This document shows positions 8,637 to 17,124 of a stretch of DNA of 64,000 nucleotides, one piece after another. Source of the DNA: Streptomyces sp. NBC_01439 (GTDB lineage: Bacteria > Actinomycetota > Actinomycetes > Streptomycetales > Streptomycetaceae); NCBI RefSeq assembly GCF_036227605.1, contig NZ_CP109487.1, positions 8,295,001 to 8,359,000 on the forward strand. Direction: 5' to 3'. The translations under genes were made by a program, and so were the position numbers. Every line of letters begins with the position of its first letter. The stretch's first letter is position 1. A model generated the notes under the pieces. It did no database searches. It was not told where the DNA came from and saw nothing but the letters and a program-made list of their open reading frames with translations.

Positions 8637-8717
8637 ATGCGGTATGAACTCCTGCTCTACGGACGGGTCCATGTGGACCTCGTCCGCCACGCGAGCGCGC
8701 GCTGTCGGGGCCACTGA
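8637..8717 (+). CDS. Putative cysteine-responsive leader peptide (26 aa)
   Basis: The peptide begins MRYELLLYGRVHVDLVRHAS and continues ARCRGH. The core His-Val-Asp-Leu-x-Arg-x-x-Ser-Ala-x-Cys matches the small actinobacterial leader peptides often found upstream of sulfur or thiol genes. The single Cys codon, TGT at 8703-8705, is codon 23 of 26. There is no RBS, and the ATG sits six bases after a -10 box, so it is probably read from a leaderless mRNA. Cys-codon leader ORFs acting as attenuators are known in mycobacteria; that this one does the same is inference. The next gene is a flavin reductase. Confidence 0.75.
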   Translation: MRYELLLYGRVHVDLVRHASARCRGH

Positions 8718-8743
8718 ACAGCCCGGCCCCCGATTCCCGACAG
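8702..8743 (+). promoter_or_regulatory. Attenuator-like hairpin overlapping the leader Cys codon
   Basis: CTGTCGGG (8702-8709) and CCCGACAG (8736-8743) are exact complements with a 26-base spacer. The 5' arm contains the leader's only Cys codon (8703-8705), and the leader stop (8715-8717) lies in the loop. A competing inner stem, GGGGCC (8707-8712) with GGCCCC (8725-8730), shares bases with the 5' arm. A ribosome stalled at the Cys codon would cover the 5' arm, so cysteine supply could decide which structure forms. Confidence 0.55.
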
Positions 8744-8778
8744 TGCCCGCGCGTCCCGCGGCAGAAGGCAGACCCCTG

Positions 8779-9354
8779 ATGACTGCTCCGACGGTCCCGA
8801 CGGTCCCCACGGCTCCGTCCCCCCGTTCCCCCCTCTCCCTCCGTTCCGGCGCCGCAACGGCCACCGACGCGGCCCGCACCGGCTCGCCCGACCTGTTGCG
8901 TTCGGTCTTCCGGCAGCACGCCGCGGGGGTCGCGGTGATCACCGCCCAGGACGGCGGGCGCCCGGTGGGGTTCACCGCCACCTCCCTCAACTCCGTCTCC
9001 GCCGATCCGCCGCTGCTGTCCTTCACGATCTCCACCGGGGCCTCCAGCTGGCCCGCGGTGCGCGACAGCGAGTACCTGGGCGTCCACATACTGGGCGAGC
9101 ACCAGCGGGAGCTGGCGGGCCTGTTCGCCCGCAGCGGAGCCGACCGCTTCGGCCCGCCGACCGGCTGGGCCGGCGGCCCGCACGGGGTGCCGGTGCTGGA
9201 CGGCGTACTGGCGTGGCTGGTCTGCCGGGTGGTCGCGCGTGTGCCCGCCGGTGAACATCGTGTGATCATCGCTGAGGCGGTCGTCGGAGATCCGGCCGGG
9301 GAAGGCCGTCCCCTGCTGTACCACCAGGGGCGCTTCAACGCATTGCGCGACTGA
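8779..9354 (+). CDS. Flavin reductase family protein
   Basis: A 191-residue FMN-binding split-barrel protein of the flavin reductase family. It shows FRQHAAGVAVITAQDG, the flavin-contacting VGFTATSLNSVSADPPLLSF, and a C-terminal PLLYHQGRFNAL. Such enzymes reduce free FMN with NAD(P)H, often for a partner monooxygenase; some serve sulfonate desulfurisation. The N-terminus has a Thr/Pro/Val repeat (TAPTVPTVPTAPS), probably disordered. ATG 8779 has only a weak AAGG-type RBS. The leader peptide and hairpin upstream suggest sulfur control. Confidence 0.85.
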   Translation: MTAPTVPTVPTAPSPRSPLSLRSGAATATDAARTGSPDLLRSVFRQHAAGVAVITAQDGGRPVGFTATSLNSVSADPPLLSFTISTGASSWPAVRDSEYLGVHILGEHQRELAGLFARSGADRFGPPTGWAGGPHGVPVLDGVLAWLVCRVVARVPAGEHRVIIAEAVVGDPAGEGRPLLYHQGRFNALRD

Positions 9355-9554
9355 ATCGTCCCTGCTCGGCAGGGTTGGGCGGCGTTGGGCAGATCACAGT
9401 TCGCCAGCCTTGCGACTTGGCGGGACCCACGGTGTACTGACGAGTAACATTCCCTTCGGAGCGCGGGCCGCCCCGACCGGGATCCGCCCGACAAGGCGCC
9501 TATGCTGCCTGCATAAGGCGGTACCAGAAAAGACGATGCGGTAGGAGAGCCGGC

Positions 9555-10340
9555 GTGAGCCTGAGGATCGTTGTCTGTGTGAAGTACGTGCCCGACGCCA
9601 CGGGCGACCGGCAGTTCACCGAGGACTTGACCGTCAACCGTGACGACGTCGACGGCCTGCTGTCGGAGCTCGACGAGTACGCCGTCGAGCAGGCGCTGCA
9701 GATCGCCGACGAGGCCGACGATGCCGAGATCACCGTTCTGACGGTGGGCCCCGAGGACGCCAAGGACGCGCTGCGCAAGGCGCTCTCGATGGGCGCCGAC
9801 AAGGCCATCCACGTCGAGGACGACGACCTGCACGGCAGCGACGTCATGGGCACCTCGCTGGTGCTCGCCAAGGCGATCGAGAAGGCCGGCTACGACCTGG
9901 TCATCACCGGCATGGCGTCGACCGACGGCACCATGGGCGTGCTGCCGGCGATCCTGGCCGAGCGCCTGGGCGTCCCGCAGGTCACCCTGCTCTCCGAGGT
10001 CAAGGTCGAGGACGGCACCGTGACCGGCCGCCGCGACGGCGACACGGCGAGCGAGCAGCTGGAGGCATCCCTCCCCGCGCTCGTCTCGGTGACGGACCAG
10101 TCGGGCGAGGCCCGCTACCCGTCCTTCAAGGGCATCATGGCCGCCAAGAAGAAGCCGGTCGAGTCCTGGGACCTGTCCGACCTGGACCTGGAGTCCGACG
10201 AGGTCGGCCTCGAAGGCTCCTGGACCGCGGTCGACTCCGCGGCGCAGCGCCCGGCCCGTACCGCCGGCACGATCGTCAAGGACGAGGGCGAGGGCGGCAA
10301 GCAGCTGGCCGAGTTCCTGGCCGGCCAGAAGTTCATCTAA
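9555..10340 (+). CDS. etfB: Electron transfer flavoprotein subunit beta
   Basis: A 261-residue ETF beta subunit (FixA family): begins SLRIVVCVKYVPDATGDRQF, with the conserved DLVITGMASTDGTMGVLPA region and KGIMAAKKKP near the C-terminal part. With EtfA it forms a heterodimer carrying FAD (and usually AMP) that passes electrons from acyl-CoA and related dehydrogenases to the membrane. GTG 9555 has GGAG at 9544-9547. The alpha subunit gene follows after 58 bp, forming an etfBA operon. A TATGCT at 9501-9506 could be its -10 box. Confidence 0.95.
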   Translation: MSLRIVVCVKYVPDATGDRQFTEDLTVNRDDVDGLLSELDEYAVEQALQIADEADDAEITVLTVGPEDAKDALRKALSMGADKAIHVEDDDLHGSDVMGTSLVLAKAIEKAGYDLVITGMASTDGTMGVLPAILAERLGVPQVTLLSEVKVEDGTVTGRRDGDTASEQLEASLPALVSVTDQSGEARYPSFKGIMAAKKKPVESWDLSDLDLESDEVGLEGSWTAVDSAAQRPARTAGTIVKDEGEGGKQLAEFLAGQKFI

Positions 10341-10398
10341 GAACCTCGGCCACCCCTCTTAGCCCCCAGACACTTCGCAATCGCAGGAGAGCAGTCCC

Positions 10399-11361
10399 AT
10401 GGCTGAAGTTCTCGTCTACGTCGACCACGTGGACGGCGCCGTCCGCAAGCCCACCCTCGAGCTGCTGACGCTGGCCCGCCGCATCGGCGAGCCCGTCGCC
10501 GTCGCGCTGGGCGCCGGTGCCGACGCCACCGCCGCGGTGCTCGCCGAGCACGGCGCGGTCAAGGTCCTCACCGCCGACGCCCCCGAGTTCACCGAGTACC
10601 TCGTGGTGCCGAAGGTGGACGCGCTCCAGGCCGCGTACGACGCCGTGTCCCCGGCCGCCGTGCTCGTCCCGTCCTCCGCCGAGGGCAAGGAGATCGCCGC
10701 CCGCCTCGCCGTGCGCATCGGCTCGGGCATCATCACCGACGCCATCGACCTGGAGGCGGGTGACGAGGGTCCGGTCGCGACGCAGTCCGCCTTCGCCGCG
10801 TCGTTCACCACCAAGTCCCGCGTCTCCAAGGGCACTCCGGTCATCACCGTGAAGCCGAACTCGGCCCCGGTCGAGGCCGCTCCGGCCGCCGGCGCCGTCG
10901 AGGCGCTCGCCGTCACCTTCGGCGCCCTGGCCACCGGCACCAAGGTCACCGGTCGCACCCCGCGCGAGTCGACCGGCCGCCCCGAGCTGACCGAGGCCGC
11001 GATCGTCGTCTCCGGCGGCCGTGGCGTCAACGGTGCCGAGAACTTCCACATCATCGAGGACCTCGCGGACTCCCTCGGTGCGGCCGTCGGCGCCTCGCGC
11101 GCCGCCGTGGACGCCGGCTGGTACCCGCACTCCAACCAGGTCGGCCAGACCGGCAAGTCGGTCTCCCCGCAGCTGTACATCGCCTCCGGCATCTCGGGCG
11201 CGATCCAGCACCGGGCCGGCATGCAGACCTCGAAGACCATCGTGGCCATCAACAAGGACGCCGAGGCCCCGATCTTCGACCTCGTCGACTACGGCGTCGT
11301 CGGCGACCTCTTCGCCGTCGTTCCGCAGCTGACCGACGAGATCAAGGCGCGCAAGGGCTAG
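10399..11361 (+). CDS. etfA: Electron transfer flavoprotein subunit alpha
   Basis: A 320-residue ETF alpha subunit (FixB family). The C-terminal FAD-binding domain is clear: [20 protein letters not shown], then the conserved [11 protein letters not shown] and [20 protein letters not shown] blocks, ending [17 protein letters not shown]. It pairs with EtfB immediately upstream. ATG 10399 follows AGGAG at 10385-10389. Length matches the family, and a large hairpin lies about 50 bp after the stop. Confidence 0.95.
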   Translation: MAEVLVYVDHVDGAVRKPTLELLTLARRIGEPVAVALGAGADATAAVLAEHGAVKVLTADAPEFTEYLVVPKVDALQAAYDAVSPAAVLVPSSAEGKEIAARLAVRIGSGIITDAIDLEAGDEGPVATQSAFAASFTTKSRVSKGTPVITVKPNSAPVEAAPAAGAVEALAVTFGALATGTKVTGRTPRESTGRPELTEAAIVVSGGRGVNGAENFHIIEDLADSLGAAVGASRAAVDAGWYPHSNQVGQTGKSVSPQLYIASGISGAIQHRAGMQTSKTIVAINKDAEAPIFDLVDYGVVGDLFAVVPQLTDEIKARKG

Positions 11362-11412
11362 TCGCCCCGCCCCCGGGACGAGGAAGCGACGCGTACCGGT
11401 TGCACGAACGAG

Positions 11413-11471
11413 CGAGGGCCTTCCGGGGCCGGTGTGGACGGTGACGTCCCCACCGGACCGGGAGGCCCTCG
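11413..11471 (+). terminator. Large hairpin ending the etfBA operon
   Basis: CGAGGGCCT (11413-11421) and AGGCCCTCG (11463-11471) are exact complements, with a nested CCGGTG (11429-11434)/CACCGG (11451-11456) pair inside. It starts about 50 bp after the etfA stop and no T-run follows. Confidence 0.6.
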
Positions 11472-11491
11472 TCGTATGCGGCCCCCGTCGT

Positions 11492-11836
11492 ATGGCACTC
11501 GCCTGCCTGGTGGTGCTGCTCGTCCTGATGGGTGCCTCCGACCTGGTCGACGAGGACAACCACGGGCTGGCGACGGCGCTGACGGCCGGTGGCTCCATCG
11601 GGGTGCTGCTGCTGTTCTGGCCGCCGGCCCCGTGGTGGGTGGGGGTGCTGGTCCTGCTCCTGTCGGGGGTCGTGCTGCTGGTCCTGTCCTACCTCGTCCA
11701 GGAGCTGGTGGGCGCGGTGGTCCGGCGGGACCCTTGGGTGGCCTGGCTCGGCACCGAGGTCGGGCTGTTCAACGCGGTGCTGTGTGTCACCGCGTGGCCC
11801 CGGGTCGTTCGCCCAGGGCGGCAGGGGGACCATTGA
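11492..11836 (+). CDS. Small membrane protein, unknown function
   Basis: A 114-residue protein of about three predicted membrane segments (MALACLVVLLVLMGASDL, an Ala/Gly/Leu stretch ending LLLFWPPAPWW, and VGVLVLLLSGVVLLVLSYLV), followed by a soluble tail. No family recognised. A GTG at 11432 opens the same frame but lies inside the etfBA terminator hairpin, so ATG 11492 is preferred; neither has a good RBS. The promoter of the next gene starts inside its last codons. Confidence 0.55.
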   Translation: MALACLVVLLVLMGASDLVDEDNHGLATALTAGGSIGVLLLFWPPAPWWVGVLVLLLSGVVLLVLSYLVQELVGAVVRRDPWVAWLGTEVGLFNAVLCVTAWPRVVRPGRQGDH

Positions 11837-11861
11837 CGGAGCGGAACCCCGTGACTAAATT
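11833..11861 (+). promoter_or_regulatory. Strong consensus-like promoter for the aldolase-fold gene
   Basis: TTGACG (11833-11838) and TAAATT (11856-11861) are exactly 17 bp apart, the best housekeeping-type match seen in the window. The region just downstream carries TTCC-N7-GGAA (11881-11895), a weak dyad next to the RBS that could be an operator. Confidence 0.65.
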
Positions 11862-11911
11862 CTGCTATGCGGATCTAAGCTTCCGTGAAGTGGAAAAGAG
11901 GAGAGTGCACG

Positions 11912-13210
11912 ATGGGTCAGCAGGAGAAGGTGGCGACGAGCCTCGCAGGCGCGGTCAGCGAGGGCATCAGCGCCTCCCTCGCGCCGGTGGACGCGGAACT
12001 CGCGCGCCACTACCCGGGCGACCCCGGCACCCGGCAGCCCATCCACACGGTCTACGTACCCGGTGACGTGTTCGCCGCGGACACCATCCGCTCCTGGGGC
12101 GACCAGGCCCTCGCCGTCCTCGACGAGCACGCCCCGGACGCCGCCACCTTCGCCAAGGTGCTCGGCATCTCCGACGAGCTGGCCGTACCCGTCTACGACC
12201 GCGTCCGCGCCAAGCTGCTCAGCGAGCCCGTCGAGGACCTCCGCATCGACTTCGAGGACGGCTTCGGGGTCCGCTCCGACGAGGAGGAGGACCAGGCCGC
12301 GGCCCGCGCCGCCCGCCTCGTCTCGGAGGCCTTCTCCAACGGCACCAACGCGCCGTACATGGGCATCCGCATGAAGTGCATGGAGTCCAACGTCCGCGAC
12401 CGCGGCATCCGCACCACGGACATCTTCCTCTCCGGCCTGCTGGAGCACGGCGGTATCCCCGAGGGCCTGGTCCTGACCCTCCCGAAGGTCACCTACGCCG
12501 AGCAGGTCAGCGCCTTCGTCAAGCTGCTGGAGGCCTTCGAGACCACCCGGGGCCTGCGCCCGGGCCGGATCGGCTTCGAGATCCAGATCGAGACCAGCCA
12601 GTCCATCGTCGCCTCCGACGGCACCGCCACGGTTGCCCGGATGATCGAGGCCTCCCAGGGCCGCGCCACGGGCCTGCACTACGGCACTTTCGACTACAGC
12701 GCCTGCGTCGGCGTCTCGGCCGCCTACCAGTCGAGCGACCACCCCGCCGCCGACCACGCGAAGGCGATCATGCAGGTCGCGGCCGCCGGCACCGGGGTAC
12801 GCGTTTCCGACGGCTCGACCAACGTCCTGCCGATCGGCACCACCGAGCACGTCCACGAGGCCTGGAAGCTGCACTACGGCCTGACCCGCCGCGCCCTGGC
12901 CCGCGCCTACTACCAGGGCTGGGACATGCACCCGGCGCATCTGCCGACCCGCTACGCGGCCGTCTTCACCTTCTACCGCGAGGGCCTGGAGGCCGCCGCC
13001 GCGCGCCTGAAGGCGTACGTCGCCAAGATCGAGGGCGACGTGATGGACGAGCCGGCCACCGCCAAGGCCCTGGCCGGATACCTGGTCCGCGGGCTCGACT
13101 GCGGCGCGGTGGGCACCGAAGAGGTCACCGCCCTCACCGGCCTGACCCGCGCGGAACTGGACGCCTTCGCCATCCCGCGCCGCTCGGCCACCCTGACGGC
13201 CACCAGTTGA
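11912..13210 (+). CDS. Aldolase/citrate-lyase-fold protein (DUF6986-like)
   Basis: A 432-residue protein starting at ATG 11912, with GAGGAG at 11898-11903. Features of the HpcH/HpaI-malate-synthase-like TIM barrel include DLRIDFEDGFG (metal-binding acidic residues), MGIRMKCME, and RIGFEIQIETSQSI followed by the Gly-Leu-His-Tyr-Gly-Thr-Phe-Asp-Tyr block. Such enzymes make or break C-C bonds next to a carboxylate using Mg2+. I remember a Streptomyces family of this kind named DUF6986; the substrate is unknown. It has its own strong promoter and ends convergently with the WD40 gene at a shared hairpin. Confidence 0.75.
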   Translation: MGQQEKVATSLAGAVSEGISASLAPVDAELARHYPGDPGTRQPIHTVYVPGDVFAADTIRSWGDQALAVLDEHAPDAATFAKVLGISDELAVPVYDRVRAKLLSEPVEDLRIDFEDGFGVRSDEEEDQAAARAARLVSEAFSNGTNAPYMGIRMKCMESNVRDRGIRTTDIFLSGLLEHGGIPEGLVLTLPKVTYAEQVSAFVKLLEAFETTRGLRPGRIGFEIQIETSQSIVASDGTATVARMIEASQGRATGLHYGTFDYSACVGVSAAYQSSDHPAADHAKAIMQVAAAGTGVRVSDGSTNVLPIGTTEHVHEAWKLHYGLTRRALARAYYQGWDMHPAHLPTRYAAVFTFYREGLEAAAARLKAYVAKIEGDVMDEPATAKALAGYLVRGLDCGAVGTEEVTALTGLTRAELDAFAIPRRSATLTATS

Positions 13211-13233
13211 TCCCGCCGACGGCCTGAGCGGCC

Positions 13234-13255
13234 CGGCCCCGCGTCACCGGGGCCG
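13234..13255. terminator. Bidirectional hairpin between convergent genes
   Basis: CGGCCCCG (13234-13241) and CGGGGCCG (13248-13255) form a perfect 8-bp stem with a six-base loop. It overlaps the last codons and stop of the WD40 gene on the minus strand and lies 24 bp after the aldolase-like gene stop. Confidence 0.5.
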
Positions 13256-15523
13256 AGCCGCCGCCGCGTCGTACGGCCCAGGGGAGGGCGGCAGCCACAG
13301 ACGGACGGTGCCGTCGGAACCCGAGGCGGCGAGCAGGCTGCCGTCGGGGGAGAAGGCCACCCCGCGCAGGGCGGCCGGGTGCCCGCGCAGCGGGGCACCC
13401 AGGGAGGTGCCGGAGTCGGGCGCCCACAGTTCGAGGCTGTGGTCGCCCGCGACGGCGAGCAGCCGGCCGTCGGGCGAGAACGCCAGGTCGTGGACCGTCC
13501 GGGGGTGGCCGAGCAGCGTCGCACCGTGCTGTGTGCCCTCGTACTCGACGAGGCGTACGGCGCCGTCCGCGTGTCCGGACGCGAGGCGGCCGCCCGGGGC
13601 GAAGGAGAGCGCCGTCACGTCCGCCCGGTCGCCGCTCGGCCGGACCGGGCGCGGGCGACGGGAGGCGATGTCCCACACCTCGACCCGGTTCTCCCCGGCC
13701 AGGGCGAGCAGGTGTCCGTCGAGGGAGAAGCAGACCAGTCGAACGGTGGAGATCCCGGTCCGCGGGGTCGCCTCGTACGTCCGGCTCACACGGTTCCACA
13801 GGAACGGCGTGCCGCCCCGGTCCGTCGCGGCGCAGAGCACCCCGTCCGGGGCGACCGCCATCCACTTGTCCAGAGGGGTCAGGGCGCGTGGCGCCGTCCC
13901 GTCGTCGATCAGGGGCCACGCCCGGGGGCGTCCGCCCGGGCCGGTGAAGGAGATCGCCTCTCCGCCGGACACCACGTCAACGGTCTCTGCGGGCAGCCGC
14001 TCGCCCAGCGCCGGATCCCACACGAGTACCCGACGGTCCTTCGTGAGCGCGGCGATCCGGCGCCCGTCGGGAGAGAAGGCGAGGCCGCCCAGGGTGACGC
14101 CGTTGTCCGTCTGCAGGACCGGCAGCGGTACGGCGTGCCCGACGGCGAGCGCACGGGCGAGTACGCGGTCCCCGAGGGCGGTGGGGGGACGGGGGCCCGC
14201 GTGGAGTGACGGGCCGGCGCCCTCGACGGCCACGCCCAGCCGGAAGCAGCCGGGGGAGACGGCGACGGCGCACGGCTTCGTGCCGGGCCCGCTCCGCATC
14301 GACCCCAACGGCTGTCCGGTCTCCGTCTCCCAGAGCCGCACCGTTCCCGTGTGACCGATGGCGGCCAGGATCCGGGCGTCGGGGGAGAAGGCGAGGCTCC
14401 GGACGGGGTCGCCGTCACAGTCCAGGAGCGGCCCTACCGGGGCTCCGGCCAGCGTCTCCCAGAGCCGCACGGTCCCGTCCTCGCACCCGGCGGCGAGCAA
14501 CCTTCCGTCCGGGGTGAAGAGGGTCGCGCCGACGGTGTCGGGGCGCAGCTCCAGGTCGATCCAGTGGGGCGTCGGCATGTGCCACAGCCGGATCCGGTCC
14601 GCCCGGACGACCAGGGCGAGCAGCCGGTCGTCGGCGCTGTGCACGACGGCGCTGATCCCCTTCACCGGCAGGTCCGAACCGACCGGCTCGCGGGACTGCG
14701 TGTGCCAGCGGCGCGGACCCCGGTGATCGGCCGTCAGCAGGGTCTGGCCGTCGGGTGCGAAGGACATCGAGTGGATGGGACCCACGTGCCCGAGCAGGGG
14801 CGGTTCCAGCGCCTTCGCAGTGGTGAGGTCCCACAACCGTGCGGTGCCGGTGTAGCTGCCGGTCGCGAGGGTCCGGCCGTCGGGGGACAGCGCCAGCGCG
14901 GTGACGGCCGTTCCGTGGACCTCCAGCTCGCCGAGACGGTGGCCGTCCAGCGAGTCCCAGACCTCGATGCTCCGGTCGCTCGCGGTGACCAGCAGCCGGC
15001 CGTCGGCCGAAAAGGCCAGGACCGAGGTGGAGGGCGCGGCACCGGACAACCGCCGTACGAGGTGGAAGGCGCCCGGAGCGGCCGCCGGGTGACGTGATGG
15101 GAGGACGGCCCCCGTCGGGTCGGGCCCGGGGGCGGGCGGTGCCAGTGGCGCGGGGGCGGCAGGACGCGACGATCGCGACCCGGCCCGGGCGGGCGCCGCG
15201 GACCTGGCGGCGGCCAGGACGCGCCAGCGGGTTCGCCAGGCGGCCAGTTCAGGGAGATCGTGCCCGGGAACCGGTACTTCCTGGCCGAACTCGTCGTAGG
15301 CGTACAGGACCCGCAGCAGACCCATCAGCGTGTCGAGGCCCAGCAGCCGCTTGCCGCTGAAGGCGTCGCTCTGGGTGGCCACCGGCAGCCGGATCCCGCT
15401 GCCGGAGCGTCGCGCGCGGGCCTCCAGCTCGCGGTAGGAGCGGTTGCCCCGTTCGATCCGCAGCAGCCTCAACTCGGCGGCGAGCTCGTAGAGGTCTTGC
15501 TCGTAGGTGGTACCCGGCTCCAT
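13244..15523 (-). CDS. HTH-WD40 repeat protein
   Basis: A 759-residue protein. The first ~110 residues look like a helix-turn-helix-type helical domain (YEQDLYELAAELRLLRIERG, then FSGKRLLGLDTLMGLLRVL). An Ala/Pro-rich linker follows, and from about residue 155 come roughly 13 WD40 units, recognisable as LAFSPDGRxLA followed by VRLWE/VEVWD endings, enough for two seven-bladed propellers. Several central units have lost the Trp-Asp. No protease or NTPase domain separates the two parts, although HTH-NTPase-WD40 proteins are common in Streptomyces. Probably a scaffold or signalling protein; partners unknown. Confidence 0.8.
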   Translation of the reverse strand: MEPGTTYEQDLYELAAELRLLRIERGNRSYRELEARARRSGSGIRLPVATQSDAFSGKRLLGLDTLMGLLRVLYAYDEFGQEVPVPGHDLPELAAWRTRWRVLAAARSAAPARAGSRSSRPAAPAPLAPPAPGPDPTGAVLPSRHPAAAPGAFHLVRRLSGAAPSTSVLAFSADGRLLVTASDRSIEVWDSLDGHRLGELEVHGTAVTALALSPDGRTLATGSYTGTARLWDLTTAKALEPPLLGHVGPIHSMSFAPDGQTLLTADHRGPRRWHTQSREPVGSDLPVKGISAVVHSADDRLLALVVRADRIRLWHMPTPHWIDLELRPDTVGATLFTPDGRLLAAGCEDGTVRLWETLAGAPVGPLLDCDGDPVRSLAFSPDARILAAIGHTGTVRLWETETGQPLGSMRSGPGTKPCAVAVSPGCFRLGVAVEGAGPSLHAGPRPPTALGDRVLARALAVGHAVPLPVLQTDNGVTLGGLAFSPDGRRIAALTKDRRVLVWDPALGERLPAETVDVVSGGEAISFTGPGGRPRAWPLIDDGTAPRALTPLDKWMAVAPDGVLCAATDRGGTPFLWNRVSRTYEATPRTGISTVRLVCFSLDGHLLALAGENRVEVWDIASRRPRPVRPSGDRADVTALSFAPGGRLASGHADGAVRLVEYEGTQHGATLLGHPRTVHDLAFSPDGRLLAVAGDHSLELWAPDSGTSLGAPLRGHPAALRGVAFSPDGSLLAASGSDGTVRLWLPPSPGPYDAAAARPR

Positions 15524-15720
15524 GCGGTCACATTAGGGGGAAGGCACACGACGGCGCGGAACATTGCCGAACACCCCGGAAAGGAGCTGCTGTTCAGTCA
15601 TCGTTCCACGCCGTACGGGGCGGTTCACGGGTGATCGGCGTGGTTCCGGGGCGATCGGGAACCGACGGAATGCGTTCCGCCCGTGCCGTCCGGCGACCCG
15701 GGCGGCGGTGGAATCGGGCC

Positions 15721-15912
15721 ATGACATCTCCCCGCGACGACGAACCGTTCCTGACCCTGCACACCACCGTCGTGCTCCTCGTCTGCCTCCTCGTCGGAGG
15801 TGCGGCGGGCGTACTCACCCACCTCGGCGGGATCCCGCCCGCGCTGTCCGTGCTCGCCGGGCTGACGGCAGCCGGTAGCGCCCTGCCCGTCGCGCGCGGG
15901 CTGATCCGGTGA
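15721..15912 (+). CDS. Small two-span membrane protein, unknown
   Basis: A 63-residue protein: an acidic N-terminus (TSPRDDEPFL), one membrane segment (TVVLLVCLLVGGAAGVLT), a short loop with Pro, and a second (LSVLAGLTAAGSALPVA). No family recognised. ATG 15721 is the first family-like start, with only a weak purine-rich stretch upstream. It lies between the divergent WD40 gene and the convergent LacI gene, next to a tandem repeat. Confidence 0.55.
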   Translation: MTSPRDDEPFLTLHTTVVLLVCLLVGGAAGVLTHLGGIPPALSVLAGLTAAGSALPVARGLIR

Positions 15913-15913
15913 T

Positions 15914-15961
15914 CGGTCGGCCGGTCGGCCGGTCGGCCGGTCAGCCGGTCAGCCGGTCGGC
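15914..15961. repeat. Six tandem copies of an 8-bp unit CGGTCGGC
   Basis: Six head-to-tail units fill 15914-15961; units 4 and 5 read CGGTCAGC. The array sits between the stop of the small membrane protein gene and the end of the LacI gene and includes the latter's stop region. Confidence 0.85.
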
Positions 15962-16986
15962 GGGAGTTCGCCCGAGCCCCGGGCGATCAGCCGGGTCGAG
16001 AGTTCGATGCGGCACGGGGTCAGGTCCGCGCCCGCGAGGCGTTGGAAGAGCCGGTCCGTGGCCACCCGGCCCAGGGCCGCCGGATCCTGGGCGACCACCG
16101 TCACGCCCGGACGGAGCAGATCGGCCAGCTCGAAGTCGTCGAAGCCGACCAGCGCCACCGGCCGGTCGTGCGCCGCGAGGACCCGTACCACGGTCACCGT
16201 CACCCGGTTGTTGCCGGCGAAGACGGCGGTCACCGGGTCCGGGCCCGTGAGCATCGCCGCGGCGGCCGCCGCGACGCGTTCCGGGGCGGTGGACCCGAGC
16301 GAGACCCAGGACCGCGCCACCGGCAGGCCCGCCTCCGTCATCGCCGCACGGTAGCCGCGCAGGCGCTCAACCACCGTGTGGATACGGGGCTGGTCGCCGA
16401 TGAAGCCGATCCGACGGTGGCCGCCCGCGATCAGGTGGGCCACCCCGCTACGGGCGCCGCCGAAGCTGTCCGAAAGCACCACGTCCGCGTCGATCCGCCC
16501 GGCCGGGCGGTCCACGAACACCGTGGACACACCGGCCCGCATCTCCGGCTCCAGATAGCGGTGGTCGTCCCCGGCCGGGATCACGATCAGCCCGTCCACC
16601 CGGCGGGCGCACAGCGCGAGCGCCAACTCCCGCTCCCGGTCCGGGTCCTCGGCGCTGGAGCCGTTGATGAGCAGCGCCCCGTGTGCGCGGGCCACCTCCT
16701 CCACCGCCCGGTTCAGCGGGCCGTAGAAGGGATCGGCGAGGTCCTCCAGTACCAGGCCCACGGTGGCGGTGCGGCCCTTGCGCAGCACGCGGGCACTGTC
16801 GTTGCGGCGGAAGCCGAGGGCCTCGATGGCCTGCTGGACCCGTCGCTCGGTCTCGGGGGTCACCCCCGGCTCGCCGTTGACCACGCGCGACACCGTCTTC
16901 AAGCCGACGCCCGCCTGGGACGCCACGTCCTTCATGGTCGGCCGGGTGCCGTAGCGGGGCTCGGACGGGCGGCGGTTGTCGGGCAC
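15949..16986 (-). CDS. LacI family transcriptional regulator
   Basis: A 345-residue regulator. The HTH begins TMKDVASQAGVGLKTVSRVV and carries the hinge helix ARVLRKGRT typical of LacI/GalR proteins; the rest is a periplasmic-binding-protein-like sugar sensor (TVGLVLEDLADPFYGPL, RRIGFIGDQP). GTG 16986 is chosen because GGAGGA lies nine bases upstream on the minus strand (complement of 16996-17001). It is divergent from the kinase-Nudix gene with a 138-bp gap. No clear LacI palindrome was found there. Effector and targets unknown. Confidence 0.9.
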   Translation of the reverse strand: MPDNRRPSEPRYGTRPTMKDVASQAGVGLKTVSRVVNGEPGVTPETERRVQQAIEALGFRRNDSARVLRKGRTATVGLVLEDLADPFYGPLNRAVEEVARAHGALLINGSSAEDPDRERELALALCARRVDGLIVIPAGDDHRYLEPEMRAGVSTVFVDRPAGRIDADVVLSDSFGGARSGVAHLIAGGHRRIGFIGDQPRIHTVVERLRGYRAAMTEAGLPVARSWVSLGSTAPERVAAAAAAMLTGPDPVTAVFAGNNRVTVTVVRVLAAHDRPVALVGFDDFELADLLRPGVTVVAQDPAALGRVATDRLFQRLAGADLTPCRIELSTRLIARGSGELPPTG

Positions 16987-17124
16987 GGTGGCGAATCCTC
17001 CGGGGCTCACGGACGGGGCTGTGACCTTGAGGATAAGCACTGGGCCGATCGTGAGGTTTTCGTGGCAGGCTGGGGCGGGCAAGCCACTGGGGGCTCCGGA
17101 CGAGCCATGGGGAGAGGGGTAGAC

